A model generated the notes under the pieces. The model did no database searches. It saw nothing but the letters and a program-made list of their open reading frames with translations, and was not told the DNA's origin. The position numbers were made by a program, and so were the translations under genes. A DNA stretch of 64,000 nucleotides. It comes from Xylaria sp. FL1777. Taxonomy: Eukaryota > Ascomycota > Sordariomycetes > Xylariales > Xylariaceae. Below, piece after piece: positions 48,135 to 62,800 of this stretch (its first letter is position 1; each line of letters starts with the position of its first letter). The stretch spans positions 219,230 through 283,229 of the forward strand of contig MU400563.1 of the NCBI GenBank assembly GCA_022578965.1, read 5' to 3'.

Positions 48135-48954
48135 ACGTGGTTCACTATCGAGCGGGCCACCCAATCGAGCGGGCCACTTTGAAATACATACAAAAAACGT
48201 CCGTGCGTAATTTTATAGCGCTGTTAATATAAAAGCTGTAAATATGAAAAAATATGTTTTAGATTCCTTATTTAATAAGGAATCCAAATATGATTTTTTT
48301 ATATTTATAGCAATTTTCTTTCTAAAGATACATACCAAAAAAGCAAAGGTAAAAATATTGGAAAAAAATACCCCTGTCATTATGTAAAGCTTAGTGCGAT
48401 TTTGTTATTTAAATACTAAAAAAATAAAAAAAATTATATTTTAAATTAATAATTCATAAACTTCCAAAAAACTAACATGGTTTATTTTTCCAATTTTTCT
48501 TTAATTAAATAACAAGGGTATAACCTTTTATAGTAAAATATATATGTACTGTTTTTTATACCCTAGCTATTTAATTAAGAAATGCTTAAAAAATCAAGAT
48601 CTTTTAGAATTAAAATATTAATTAATTAAACCTTTTAAAATTTATTTTTTCCATTTTCTTTTATTTTTTTTAATCATTATGCACTAAGTTTTATATTTTT
48701 TACAGGGGTATTTTAACACTTATACTTTATTACGTCATATCTTTACCAATAAAAATGCTATGAACAAACGGAGGTTATATATGGATTTCTCGTTAAATAA
48801 GGATTCTAAAACATATTTTTTTTCATTTTTAGCTTTTATATTAGTGGAGTTATTTAATGTGGAGACATGTATTCTCCATATTTTTTTATATAGGGCAGTA
48901 CATTTTTCAAAGTGGCCCGCTCGATTAGGTGGCCCGCTCGATAGTGAACCACGT
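48135..48954. mobile_element. Foldback/MITE-like DNA element, 820 bp
   Basis: Terminal inverted repeats of about 47 bp differ at one position. Each begins ACGTGGTTCACTATCGAG and contains two direct copies of ATCGAGCGGGCCAC. TA dinucleotides flank both ends (48133-48134, 48955-48956), as in Tc1/mariner-Fot1 type insertions. Inside, the arms continue as an imperfect inverted repeat for most of the element (for example tataaaagct, atatgttttaga, acccctgt and taattaaat recur in reverse complement on the other arm). The whole element can therefore fold on itself. The frame at 48760-49050 is not convincing and there is no transposase. The ends are GC-rich while the surrounding DNA is A+T-rich. Confidence 0.8.
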
Positions 48955-51900
48955 TACTTAATAAGTTTATTAATAATAACTTATATTTTATTATATTATA
49001 TTTTTATAACTAAATTAGTTAATAAAAGTAATGCTATAATAAAATTTTAAGCAATAGTATGCTATGCTTATTTAAGTATTTATATAAGTTATAATAATTT
49101 ATAAAGCTTATATTAAGCTATTTTAGCTTTATTACAAATATTATATTTTTTTATAATAAATTTAACTATATTTTATAGTTTTAGAAAATTATATTTTTTT
49201 TATAGTTATTAAACTATTTTTATTGTTTTTTAGTGTTTATATAATAAGTACTTATAAAAGTTCTTAATAAACTTATTTTATAAAGCTTTTAGTAAATAAA
49301 CTTTATGTTTATATATTAGCTTATTGTTTTTTGATTTTTTGTGCTTTTATAGTTTTTTTAATTTTTTAGAATTATAAGCTTATTATATTTATACGTTTAT
49401 AAAGTTCTTAAGTATAGTTTTAATTTTTAAGCTTTTGTTTTATTATAAATATAATACTTAAATGTTTTTTTTTAAAACTTTAAATCCTTTTTAACTTTGT
49501 TAACTAAGTATGTTTGCTTAAATGTTTTTTTTTTTTTAATGTAATATATTTTAAAGTTAAATTTTAAAAAAAAAACCATTTAATTTTTATGTTGTTTAAT
49601 AATCTTTTATATAGTTATAAATTTTATTAAGTTTTTATAATCTAAGTAAATTTTAATAAGCTTTATAGTTTTTATAAAAAATAGTTTTTATTTTTTAAAT
49701 GCTATAATAATTGCAAGCAGTTTTTTGTTATATATAAAATATTATAGTATTATATTTTATAATGCTTTAAAATAATAAACTACTAAATGCTATTTTTTGT
49801 TATTTTTTAGTTATTTTAAAACTTTTGCAATTATACTATTTAAAGCATTTATTTTTAGCTTTTTTTTTTTTTATAAGTTAAGTAATTTAACTATAAAGTT
49901 AAAAGTAATTTTTAGCTTTAGTTTTTTAAAAGTTTTTTGGGCTTTCTTTAAAATTAAAAAGAACTTTTTTTTGTATTTCTTTTTTATATACTTTATAAAA
50001 GGAACTTTTTTTGCTTTTTTTACAACCGGCTAGATTTACAAAAACACTTGCGCAGTTTTAAGAACTAAACTTACGGAAACTTGCCGTATATAAAACAAGC
50101 TTATATAAATAACAGCTTAAAAAAAAATAAAAATAAAAATAAAAAAAGCAAAAAACTATAACGCAACTTTTTTAATATAAAACTAACTGCAATTAGCTAA
50201 TAATATAAACCTAAATTAGTAATAGCTAGCAATAAGCTTAACGTTAAACTTGCAGTACTACGTAAACAAGCTAAATAAAGCAATAATAAACATTAAGATT
50301 TTTCTTAAAAAAAACTTAAATAAGCAAATTATTTATAGCGTTTACTAAATTATTAAAAAGCTATTAAAAGTATATTACTTTTAGCAAATAAGCAAGCAGT
50401 TATAAATAAACAGCAGTATTAAAAATAGCAAGCATATTAATTAAAACTTATTATAAGCGTTATTAATAAAGCAAAAAAAGCTTACTATAAAAGTAAAATT
50501 GCTATATATACAAATTTAGCAATCTAAAAATTATATAAATAAGCAAGCTAAAATTAAGAACTTTTTTTGCTAATAATTTATATTTTATATAAACATACTG
50601 CAAATAAATAGCAATAAAAAATTTTTACGTGTTGCTTTATTAATTTATTTTAAAGCTATTATAGCAACAAATTTTAATTAAACTATTATTATAACTTTTG
50701 CTAGCTATAAAGCTAAAGTAAAAATAAAATTAATTATAATACAAAAATTAAACTAAGCAATAAAAGCAAACGTAATTTAAGCAGTATATAAACTATTAAA
50801 TAATAACTAAAAAGTTATTTTTAATAAGCAAAAAATTTAAACTTAAATATTAGCAAATATATTATAAGCTTATTAAACGTTTAACAAAAAATTAAAAGTG
50901 CACTTTTAACTATATTAGCTAATAGTTTTAAGCTTGCTAATTAAACAAGTGCTAAAAAAAAAAAAAAAAAAATACTAGCTTAATTTAAGCTAGCTAACTA
51001 AAAGCTAAAGATTAAAAAGCTGTTTTTTTTATTTTATTTGCTATAGCACAAATAAAAAACGTGCTTAATATATATTAAAGTTATAACTATAAAAAATATA
51101 AACATAGCATATATTAATAAACTTTTTTAAAATTATTACTACTTTTAAATAGCTTTTTACTTTATAAATATAGTAGTAATTTAATATTATAGCTACTAAA
51201 AATAAAGCTATTAAACTAATATATGCAAAAATAAGCAAAAATACAGCTAGTGCAAATCTTTAAAACACGCTAAAAATAAAGCAAACCTATGCTTTATATA
51301 AACTAAAAAAAAAGCAGTTATATGCTTTTTTTATTAAAACAACTATTTAGTTTAAGCAATAAAATGCTTAAAAGCTATTTAAGCATATAAACTAACTAAA
51401 AACGCTTTTATTTATTGCTTTATATAGTTTATAATAAAACTAACTTTAAGCTAATTATGTACTATTGCTACTATAAAAATGCTACATAAGCAAAAAGCTA
51501 ACAATTTAGCAAGCAAAAATATTATTTGCTTAAAAAGTTGCTTACTAAAAAAAACTGCGCTAATAACTGCGCAAAAAACAAAATTATAAACTATTATTAA
51601 CATATTAAAGCTTTAAAACTAGCTTAAAAAAAACCTGTTTAAAAACCGTTAATAAGCAGTTTAAATAACAAAAAGCTATGCTTATATAGTAAGCAAAAAC
51701 GCAAGCAGCAAAAGCAACAATATTAAATAAAAATTAAGCAGCACAGTTTTTAAACAATAACGCTTATATAATTAGCTATAAAAAGAATATAAGTTATAGT
51801 AATAAGCAGTTAGCAAAAATGTTTTTATTTAGCTTTAGCATAGTTTTTACTTACGTATAAAATTAAATAGCTTTTAGCATAGCTTTTTAAAGCCGTTAGC

Positions 51901-52549
51901 CTTAAGTAATACAATATATATACTTTATAAAATAACATGCTATTTTTTTAAAGTTTTAAATTAATATTTAAATATAGTTTAAAAATTTTAACGCTTATTA
52001 TATATTTATAATAGTAGCTACATTAAGTATTTTTTAATTTTATATTATATTAATTTTTAACTATTAAATTTATATTTGTTTTAAAGTAATTATAAATCTT
52101 AAAAAATTAATTTTTTATATATATTAAACATATTTCTTTAGGTTAAGCTATATTTTTGCTTGTTTAAGTATTTTTAATACTAAAATAACATGCTTTTTAT
52201 GTTTTTTAAGTGTTTTAAAATAAATTAAAATATTATTTAAATAAATAAACATAAATTTATTTAAAAATTTTTGTAGAATTATTATTATTATATATTAAAA
52301 ACTAGTTAATACGTTTTATAGTTTTTATAGCATAACTATATACTTATATAGTTTATATACTGTTTATATAACAGTTTTTTATTTTATTTTTTTAGCTATT
52401 TTAATAGCATAATATTTATTTAAAATATTTATTACTATAAACCATTTTGCTTAGCTAATATTTTTTTTTATAGTTACTAATAAAGTAAAAGAATAACTGT
52501 TTGCAATAGTAATTATGTTTAATAATTAATAATTAATAATTATTTATTA

Positions 52550-53030
52550 ACGTGTTTTATAAGCGAGCCGTGCATTTAAGCGAGTCGCGCACTTAGCTTG
52601 GCGTACTGTTCCACATAATTTTATATGTAAAGGTACTTACTCCACTTTTAAATAACTCAGCTAAAAGAAATCGGAAAAATACAGGGGTTGTTTTATTATA
52701 ACTATAATAATATAGTTTAGCTAAAGCAACTTTGTCCTAGTAAGTAGCTATTTTATTCAAGCTGTTATAAAAAATACGCTAAAATAATCCCTGTATTTTT
52801 GTTTTTGTTGAATGTACGCTTAAAAAAAATAGCTATATAATAGGACAAAGTTGTTTTAGCTAAACTATATAGTTATAATTACAATAAAACAACCCCTGTA
52901 TTTTTCCGATTTTTTTTGGCCGAGTTATTTAAAAGTGGAGTAAGTACCTTTTAATACAATATTGTATATAGCGGTACGCCAAGCTAAGTGCGCGGCTCGC
53001 TTGAATGCGCGGCTTGCTTATGAAACACGT
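52550..53030. mobile_element. Foldback/MITE-like DNA element, 481 bp
   Basis: The arms are inverted repeats of roughly 220 bp joined by a short centre near 52790. The outer ends read ACGTGTTT.ATAAGC.AGCC and are flanked by TA (52548-52549, 53031-53032). Each end holds two copies of an AAGCGAGCCGCGCA-like box, parallel to the paired boxes of the 820-bp element. Differences between the outer 58 bases of the two arms are transitions. Inner segments such as ggtacttactccacttttaaa and atcggaaaaatacaggggtt match in reverse complement. It has no coding capacity. Confidence 0.8.
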
Positions 53031-56000
53031 TATACTAGTTTTCTTTTTTTGTTAATTAGTTATTTTTTATTTTTTATTTTAAGTATTAGTACTATAAAGT
53101 ATTTAGCAAATAATTAAGATTTTTTTAAGAATTCTTTTGCTAGGTTTTTTTAAATATATTTTTATAAAACATTTATTTTGTTTAAGCTTATATAATATAC
53201 TTAATAAAGCTTTAGTTAACATTTTTCTTTAATAAAAATATAATAGTTTTATAAGCTATATTTAAAAAGTTTTTTTTTTTTTTTTTTTTAAATAGTTTAT
53301 AAAATCTATAGTATACTTTTAGTATATTGTTTAGGATTTTTTTTGCGATTTTTCTAATTTTTTTGCTTTATTTTTTGCTTTTTTACTTAATAGTTTTTGC
53401 TTTTTATTAAATTAAAAAGTTGCTAGTTTTTAACTATAAAATTTTTAAAATAATATTATAATTAAAAATATTAATAATATTTAATATAATTTGCTTTTTA
53501 TATTTTTATATAAATATATTAAAAGGTTTAGTTTTTTTAAGTATATAACTATTATTATAGCTAAAAGTACTTTTATTAAATTTTTTAATTTTTTAAGATT
53601 TTTGCTTATATTTTTAAAAAATTTTATTTTGTTTTGCTACTTTAAGTAAAATTATATTAGCTTATACTTTTAAATTAATTAAAATATTATACTTTTTTTT
53701 TTAATATATAAGTTTAACCTTAAATTAATTTTTTTAATTATTATATTAAACTTTTTGTAAAGCTTTAGTTTTTTTAGCTACTTGCTGCTTTTTTAGCAAA
53801 TACTTATTTTATTTTTTGATTTTTTTTGTTATAATTAAGCTACTTAAGTACCTTAGCACATGTTATAGGTTATATATATATATAGGATATTCTTTTTATA
53901 CCTATTTTATAGAAGTTTTCTCTTTTTTTTAAGCTTTAGTTTTATTAAATACTTACTATAAAACTAAAGATATATTAATTATTATACTTAACTTTTAATG
54001 CTTTATATTTTTTATAACAATTTTAAAGCTTTTTAAGATAAAGTTATTTATAATATTTTGTTATATTATAAAATAGCTAAACATTAATTAATTATATAAG
54101 CTAGTGTTATTTTTAACAGCCTTTTTTTAAAACAAACTTTAATAATGAATTAAGAATAAACTTAATATAAATTATTTTTAAAACTAAGCTTAAGCAAATA
54201 ATAATTACTTAGTGCTTTAAGTACTAATACTTAACTATTGCAAATATAAATTATATAGCTTTTAGCTAAAATTAAAAAGCTAAAGCAGCAAGTTATATAA
54301 TAAAAAAATAAAAGCAAACAAGTTACTTTAAAATTAAAAATAGCTTATATTACTTTTATTTTATAATTAAATAAACAAAAGAACTAAAGAACAATATTTT
54401 TAAAAAAACAAAAGAACTTTTTAAACTTTAAAAAACGATTTTATAACTTAAGTTAAAAATAAAAACATAAAGATTTTAGTAATAATAACAACTTTTTATT
54501 TTCTAGCTTTAATAAAAAACATAATTAAAGAAAACCTAAATATTAATTATATTAAAATTGCTTATATTACTATTAATGCTATTTATTTAAAAATCCTAAT
54601 TTTAGCTAACTATTAAAGTTTAATTATAACTCTTTTAGCATAAAATTTATTTATTAATGTTAGCTAAAGTAAATAAAAAAACTTTAAACTATTTTTAAAA
54701 AAGCTAATTAGAAATTTTATTGCAATAAAAACAAGATTTTATATATATATAGCAATATAAACTAAAACTATAAAAATGTTTATTAATTAGCATTATAAAA
54801 GTTATTAACCTTAAAAAAAAAACAATTTAAAACTAACTAAAAAGTGTTTTTAAACTAAACTAAAACTTTGCTTAAATAGTTTACTTTTTTATAAGCTAAT
54901 ATAAATATATAATTAAAACAAGCAAATTAATAAGCTAATTAAAACCTAAAGCTAATTAAAACCTAAAGCTATTTAATTAATACTTTACTAGCATTAAACT
55001 TTAAAATGTTTACTAAAACAAAAGCAAAAAAGCTTTATTATATTACTAAAAACTAAATATATTACTTTAGCAAAAGTTAATAAATTATTATAACTTTGTA
55101 TTAACTATTTAAGCTAATATAATTAATACTATATAATAACACTAAAAACTAATAACTAAAAAGCAACGCTTAAACTGTAATAAAAAAAACCAAAGTTAAA
55201 TATTATTTAAACTATTAATAAATTAGCTTTAAATATTAAACAAAACTAAACTAGTAATTAATATACTAATACTAGCTATAAAAATAATAATATTAGTTTT
55301 AATAACTAAAACTACTATTATAAAAGCAATAATTATAATAATAGCTATAATAATAATAACTTAAGATTTTATAAAAGCAATAATAACTATAAAAGCTAAA
55401 ACTAATACTATAAAAGTAATAATATTAAAAGTTATAACTAGTATTAAAATTAAAAATATATAAATAGCTAAAGTAATAATAATAATACTTATACTTTAAA
55501 GAACTATTATATTTTTAGAACTTTTTTAAATTAACTTTAAAACAATAATAAAAGTAATTTAAATTTAAACTTTTATAAAAATCTTACTTATTATAGCTAT
55601 AAATAACTTAGTTATATTGCTTTTAATTACTTTTAGCTTAAAGGTAATAATAATAATAGCAATAATAAAAGCAATAAATCTAGTAGCTATATTAGCTATA
55701 ATAGTAACACTATTTAAAAACAAACTATTTAAAAAATCTAAATAAATAAAAACTAAAACATAAATAAAAAAAACTAAAAACAGCAATTAAAATCTTATAT
55801 ACTTTTTTTATAAAAGCTATAATATTATAATTTAAAAAATAAATAGTAAGCTTAATATTAATTATATTAGCTATAAGTTTTAAGCTAAAGTTATTATTTT
55901 ATATATTTATTTTATACTATTTTTATACTTTTTGCATTATTTATTTTGTTAGCTTTATAAAACTACTTATTAAAACTTATGTTAATTTTAATTTATATAC

Positions 56001-59000
56001 TAAATATAACTATATTAGTTTTACTTTTGCTTTTTATTATAAATTATAGCAAGCATTTTTTTATATATTTATATTATAGCATACTATTAAAAGTAAATTT
56101 TTTATTTATAAAGCTTATTAAGTTGTTTATAAATTAACTAATAGTTATAGTATTACTTGCAAAATTAAGCATATATATATAGCTATTAATTATAACTATT
56201 GTTTTAAAAGCAGCCTTTTTTTATTATTTTAAACTACTTTAAAAAATAAAAAAATTATACTAAATTTAAACATTAATTAATAGTTTTTTAAATTATGCTG
56301 CTTTTAAGTAAAAATACTTAGCTTAACTAAGTTTATAAAAGTTTGCTAAAACTAAGCTTGCTGCTATACTATTATTTAATTATTTAAACTTATATAGCTT
56401 AAAAAATTAAAAAAAAGCTTTAATTACTTTAATTTTATAACAATTTTAAAAAAGTTTTATAACTTATTTAAGTTTTTTAATACTAGTAAAACAAATATAT
56501 TGCTATAATTAAAGCAAAAAAACCTTACTATTAAGCTAAAAAAAAACGTAGTTATATTTTATTTTTTTATATATTTATTAGCTTAAAATAAGCTAAAGAA
56601 ACTATAAAAATAGCTTAATAAAATACTAAAAGCAAAAAAAATTAAAAAGTTTATTAGCTTTATTAGCGCTTTAATTCTTTTTATACTTAAAAAAAATAAA
56701 AGCTTATGCTTATATATAAATTATAAAACACTTAATTAAATTACGTGCAAAAATTAATATATTTTATTACTTATTTTAAAGCTGCTTAATAAAATCTTAA
56801 AAGCTAAAATCTTTAGCAAAATTAACCTTAAGAACGTTTATTATTATTTATACGTTTAAAAAAAAAATAAGTAAAAAATAGCGTTTTATATACGCTATAG
56901 CTACTATAAATTTCTAGTTATACTTATAAATTTATTAAATACTTTTGCTACTTTTTAAAGTTATATATAAAAAGCACTTAATAATATAATAAATATATTT
57001 TATATTATATATTTTAATAATATGCTTATTTTTTTTTTAAATAAAGATTTTTATATAAAACATATTTATTATTTTAAGTGCTTTAAACTAGAATAGTTCT
57101 TACGTTTGTACCTCTTTAGCTATACTACCTTTTTATTAATTATAACTCTTTTTATCTTTTTTAACACAAACTTGGAATTTTGGTTTAAAGTAACTATGTT
57201 AATTTTCCTGCTTACGTTTTTATTTAAAAAACAACAAACTGTAATTTATTTATGCAGCAACTTTAAATCTGTTTAAAGTTATACTTAATTAATTAATTAT
57301 TGTATTTTATATATAGTTATATTTTTTTCGTATTTTTTTGATGCTTAGTTGTTATTATATTATATACTATAGATTTTTTAACTAAAATATTATTTTTTTT
57401 ATTATTATTTTTCTTGCAATTACTTTATTTGTTTGTATAGTTTACTATATTAGCGTTTATGCTACTTTTTATATCTAAATTAACTAACTTTTTTAATACT
57501 ATTTTTATTGCTTTTAACTTTAAAAATAATTTTAATTATAAAAGCAATAACTTAAATAAAAAATCTAATTTTATATGCTAGTAATAAGTTATAATAAACA
57601 TGCAAAAGTACTAGCATTATAATTATAATTAAAGCTATAATTTTTGTTAGTTTTTAAAAAAATAGCTTTTATTGCAAACTATAACTAATAATTAGTTAGA
57701 GCTACAAATGCGCAAAATAATTAACGTATTAAAAAACCTTAAAGTTTAATAGCGTTTTTAAAAAGCTAGTATTTAGATAAAATTTAAAAAAAACAATACA
57801 AGTTATAGTATTGCTAATATTTTTACATTTTAAAATAAGCTTTTTACTTTATTTAAATAACTAGCTTTTACTAAATTTAATTTTAAAGCATTTAAAGCTT
57901 TTAGTAAAAAGCCTTGCTAAGTTAAAAATGTTTATAATACGTAATAAATTAAAAAGTTACTTTGTTTTTTTTAGTTTTAAATTTAAAACGCATTTTTATG
58001 TTTTACTGCTTTTTTTTTAAGTATTTTTATAAATTAGCAAACTAAGCATAAATTTTATAACATAACTAAAGTTAATATATTATTTTTTTATATTGCTAAA
58101 GTATATATAATTATAGCTTTATTATTAAGTATATATGTACTTTTAACAAGCAATTTTTTATAGCAATCTATTAATATTTACTTTTATAGTAATAAAACAT
58201 AAACTTAAATAATTAATATTTTTGCTTAATTTAAAGTATATATTAGCTATAAGTTTATTTTAAAATAGCTAAATAAAATAGCTAAACAAAGTTATATATA
58301 TAATAGCTAGTTAGCTAATGTTTTAATATTTAAATTAATAAATATATAGCTTAACTTAAAGCATATTGCTTATAACTTAAGTGTTATATTTATATATAAC
58401 AATTTTAACTTTAAAAATAATGTTTAAAATCTTAGCATAAGTTATAAAAATATTATATAAAATTTAACTAATTGTTTTATAGTTGCTAATTTAAACATAT
58501 TTAGTTTATTTATGTAGTTATAATAACATATTATTACTTTTTTTAAAAGAAAATAGCTTTTTTTTTACTTAATGCTAATTTTAGCTTATATAAATAAAGC
58601 AACTAATTATTTATTAGTTTATGCTATTTGTTCTTTATTTAAATTATTACATTTAAAAAGGTTTGCTTTATTTTTAAACATTATATAACTGCAAAATAAC
58701 GTTAGCTATATTTTATAAACTTTTATTATTTATAAAAACAAAAAGAAAATATTTAAAATATATTAAGTTTATAATATTTTATTTTGCACTATTTTAAATT
58801 ATTAAAACTATAATAAACAACTTGCAATAATACATAAAAATTAAAAAACTACATTTTTTATTTAAGCTATAATAGCTGCTTAAATAAAAGTAAGCAATAT
58901 ATATAACTATAAATAATAAATGCTTTTTATACTAGCTTTTTTTTATATTGCGCTAAATTTTATTTAACTAATTTTTTGGACTTTTTAAGATCTTTTTATA

Positions 59001-59639
59001 AAATATAACATGCAATTTTTTAGCTATAAACAATATATTAAGAAAAATAAAATTTAGTATTATTAAGCTTTACTATTGCTACATAATAGGTTTTATGCTT
59101 ATATTTTAGCGTTTTTAATTTATAATTTAGTTAAATTTAGTATACTATTTTTTAATAAAGTTTAACCGAACTATATTTAAATAGCATTAAAAAGCATAAA
59201 TTTTATATTATTTAAGCAAAAAATTGCAGCTTTATAGTTTTAATAGTTAAAATATACAAATTAAACAAAAAAATATACTTAAAATAAAAACAAATTAATT
59301 AATATTAAGTTTTAAAGCTATTATTAATATATAAATATTATAAAATATTTACTTATAATAATTATAGCAGTTTAGTTTAATAACTATAAAGTGCTATATT
59401 AAATTATTTTTTACTTTTTTATTTTTTTTTATAGAAGAAAGTTTAGTAATTATAAACTAAAAATATTATATTTTGCTTAGTTATTTTATTTTAATATTAT
59501 AGAATTAAAACTTGCAACAAAAATACTATAGTTAAGCCTTATTTAATATATTATAGCTAAAAGCAAGTAAAAAGCTATTAATTTAGCTTTAAAACATATT
59601 AATAGTGCTTTTATTATTAATATAAAAAATAATAAAAAC

Positions 59640-59840
59640 TTTACGCGGAATATTTCTATTATATTTAATTAATAAAGAGTAGCAACAAAGGTAAAACCTT
59701 TGCTAGCACACAATAAACAAGTACTCCGTACTTTAATAGAACGTCGGAAAAAGTCACGCAGTTATAAAAGAAATCCTTTTTAGAAAAAATAAATATAACG
59801 TTTTAGCAATTTGCGAGCCGCTAATAGCTACTAATAACCT
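59640..59840. other. Island of normal composition within the A+T block
   Basis: About 200 bases are visibly richer in G and C than their surroundings. They include the hairpin caaaggtaaaacctttg, the near-palindrome agtactccgtact and the phrases gtcggaaaaagtcacgcag and gcaatttgcgagccgc. I found no terminal inverted repeats and no coding frame. It may be a solo LTR or a less mutated transposon end. Confidence 0.45.
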
Positions 59841-62800
59841 TTTACTGTTAAATATAAATAATAGCATATAACATTAAGTTTATTAGTTATATTAATCGCG
59901 TGTTGTTTTTGTTATATAAACATAACTAGCTAGCTATGCAGATTTTATATAAAGGCCTTTGTTTTTTTAATATAGGTCTACTTTTAAATATTTATTAGTT
60001 AAGTAGTTTTAGCTTAAAATATAATATTTTATATTTAATATACTTCTTTAAAAAGTACTTTTTAAGGAATAATTTTTATAAATATATCTTATTTTAACTT
60101 TAGTAGTTATTTTTAGCTAAAAAGACCTGTTGCATTTATTTAGTTATTTATATATTTAACTTTTTTTTTTTAGTAAGTCTTTAAGTATTTTTTATTTTTT
60201 TTTTGGTATTTTTTTAAATGTTTAGTGTTTTTAAATATTTTTAATATTTATAAAATTAAGCTATTTTAAAAAAGTATTTTATTTGTTTTTAAAAAGTGCT
60301 TTTATTAAACTATTAGTAATTATATTAGTAGTAAAAATATATTTAACTTTTAAAGTTTTATTAAAAACTTTTTATTATAGCTAATAATTATAAATATTTA
60401 TATATTATAGCTTTATTTATAATATAGCAATGTTTTTTATAATTAGTTTAATTGTTTGCTAATTATTGTACTAAATTTAAATTTGCTAATTATTTAATAT
60501 AACTTTTAATTTTTTAATTAATTAGCTAATAAATATTGCTTTTTTAAAAGCTTAAGCAAATATTAAAAGTTTAGCTTTAGTTATAAATATTATTATTATA
60601 TTTTGCTTATTAGCTTTTTATTTAATACTTTTACTAAATAATTTTATTACGTAAGCTTGCAAACTTTTATAGTTAAAAGTATTATTAGCAAAAAAAAAAT
60701 TATTTATAACAATAAACTTGTTTTTGTTTTTAAATTAAAGCGCGTAGTATTAAGTAGTTTTAAAGTAAAATAATAATTAATTAGTAAACTTATAATATTT
60801 TAGTTTAAAATTTAAATTAAATTATAATAATTAAAATGCTTTAAAAGCAATATTAAGTTAAATAATTATAGTACTATATATAATTAAACTTATTTTTTTT
60901 TAATAGCAATAAATCTTTTGTTATATAGTTAATTTATTATAAAAATTAAGTTTTTTTGCTTTTATTAAAATATAAGCTTTAAAAACAAATCTGTTTTTAA
61001 GCTTAATGATTTTTTTAATATATAAAAACTATAATAGCTAAATTAAGCCTTTTTTACAATTTTAAATAACTTTTATACTAAAGAACTATAAAAGATTATT
61101 TTTATTAGTTATTTAATAGTAGTACTTTAGTTTAAAAATTACTTATTAAGCAATAGCTTTTTTGTTTTTTTAATAAGCTAAAACAATATTATTTATATAT
61201 ATAAAAATAAAAACCTTTTGCTTAATATAGCAGCATAGCTTATAAAAAACTATTTAATAGCTTATAGATTTTAAAAATTAAGTTAATTCTTGCTACTAAA
61301 AAAGCAATAATTTTTAAAGGCTATATAATGCTTAAAGAAATTTAAAAAAGGTTTATAATTTATAATAGCTTAAAAGCATATATATATAGATTTTTTTATT
61401 TAGTTTTACGTTAATAAAAGTATTTATTGCATTATATTGTTTTAGTTTAAAATTAAATTTAGCTATAATAGCTATAAAAGTTTAAAATAATTTATTTGCA
61501 AAAGTAAATATATAAATATTTTTTTTTTTGTTAATTAATTATTAGTTTTTTTATATAATAAGTTTAGCTTTATATTTTTAATAAAAGCTATGCTTATTAA
61601 ACTTATAAATATTAAAATAAAGTAGTATAATTACGCAAGATTTACTTTTTTACTTTAATTGCAAGAAAATAAGTTATAACTTATATATTTAAGCAATTAA
61701 GCTATATATAAATTAAGAAATTAAACAATTAATTAAAAGGCTATTTAATAATATAAATAAAGTAACTATAGCTAATTTTTATAATATTAAGCATATTAGT
61801 TAAATTTATACTTTAAAATTTAGCGCAATATTTATACTTTTATTTTTATTATATAATTTAGCTTAAACTTACTTTAACTAGCTAATTAGCTTATTTAGCT
61901 ATTTTATTTTATTTTAATCTTTTTTTATTAAAATATAGCTGCTTTTAGTTTATTTTAATACTTATAATTATAAAGTTTTTTATTTTTATTAGCGTTTTTT
62001 AAACAGGGTTAATATTATTTTTTTTTGCTTATTTAGTTTTATAAGTTTTTTTTTATTTTTTTTGCTACGTTTAAAAGTAGTTTAAGCTTTAGCGCTTATA
62101 AAAATATTATAGCTTTATTAAAACTAGTTTTAGCTTTTTTACGTATTTAAATATATAAGCAAAAGCTTTTAAAAATACTTAGCGTTTTTTTTGTAAAAAT
62201 GCTTATAAAAAGTTTATATTTCTTTTTTTTTAAACTATTAAGCTTAGCTAAATTTTATATTTAGCTTATTATACTTAAAAAAAAAAATATCTACAAAAAT
62301 ATTTATAATAAAATAATTTTGTATTACTAAAATGTTTTTATATTGCTTATAATAAAATTTCTTTAATATAACTGTTAGTTTTTTTTGCTAAGAATTCTTT
62401 TTGCGCTTTAAAGTAAAAAGCACTAAAAAAGCAAAACAATTAACTTTTAGTTTTCTTTTTAACGTTTTTTTTTTATTTCGTATATTTTTAGTGCTTAATA
62501 ATAAAAAAGCTAACTTATTAAATTTAAAAAAAGTTATTTTTAGTTTTTTTAAAAAATAATAAAGTTTAACGCTTATTAAAAGTAATAAACATAGATTTTT
62601 TTGCAACTTAAAGCTAAAATGCTTTTTAATGTTTGCTTTTAAAAATTAAATAAGCTATTTATAACTTTTTTAATTATTAATACTTTTTTTTAAATATTAG
62701 CTTATTAAGTTATAAAACATATAATATAAATATAAAGCTTTAATAAACTTATATATATAATTATTATATTAATAAAAGCAAAAAAATATAAAATAGCTTA

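Noticed and set aside
48760..49050. Open frame inside the 820-bp foldback element
   Set aside because: It runs across the right terminal inverted repeat and past the element end, so it is not an element-encoded gene.
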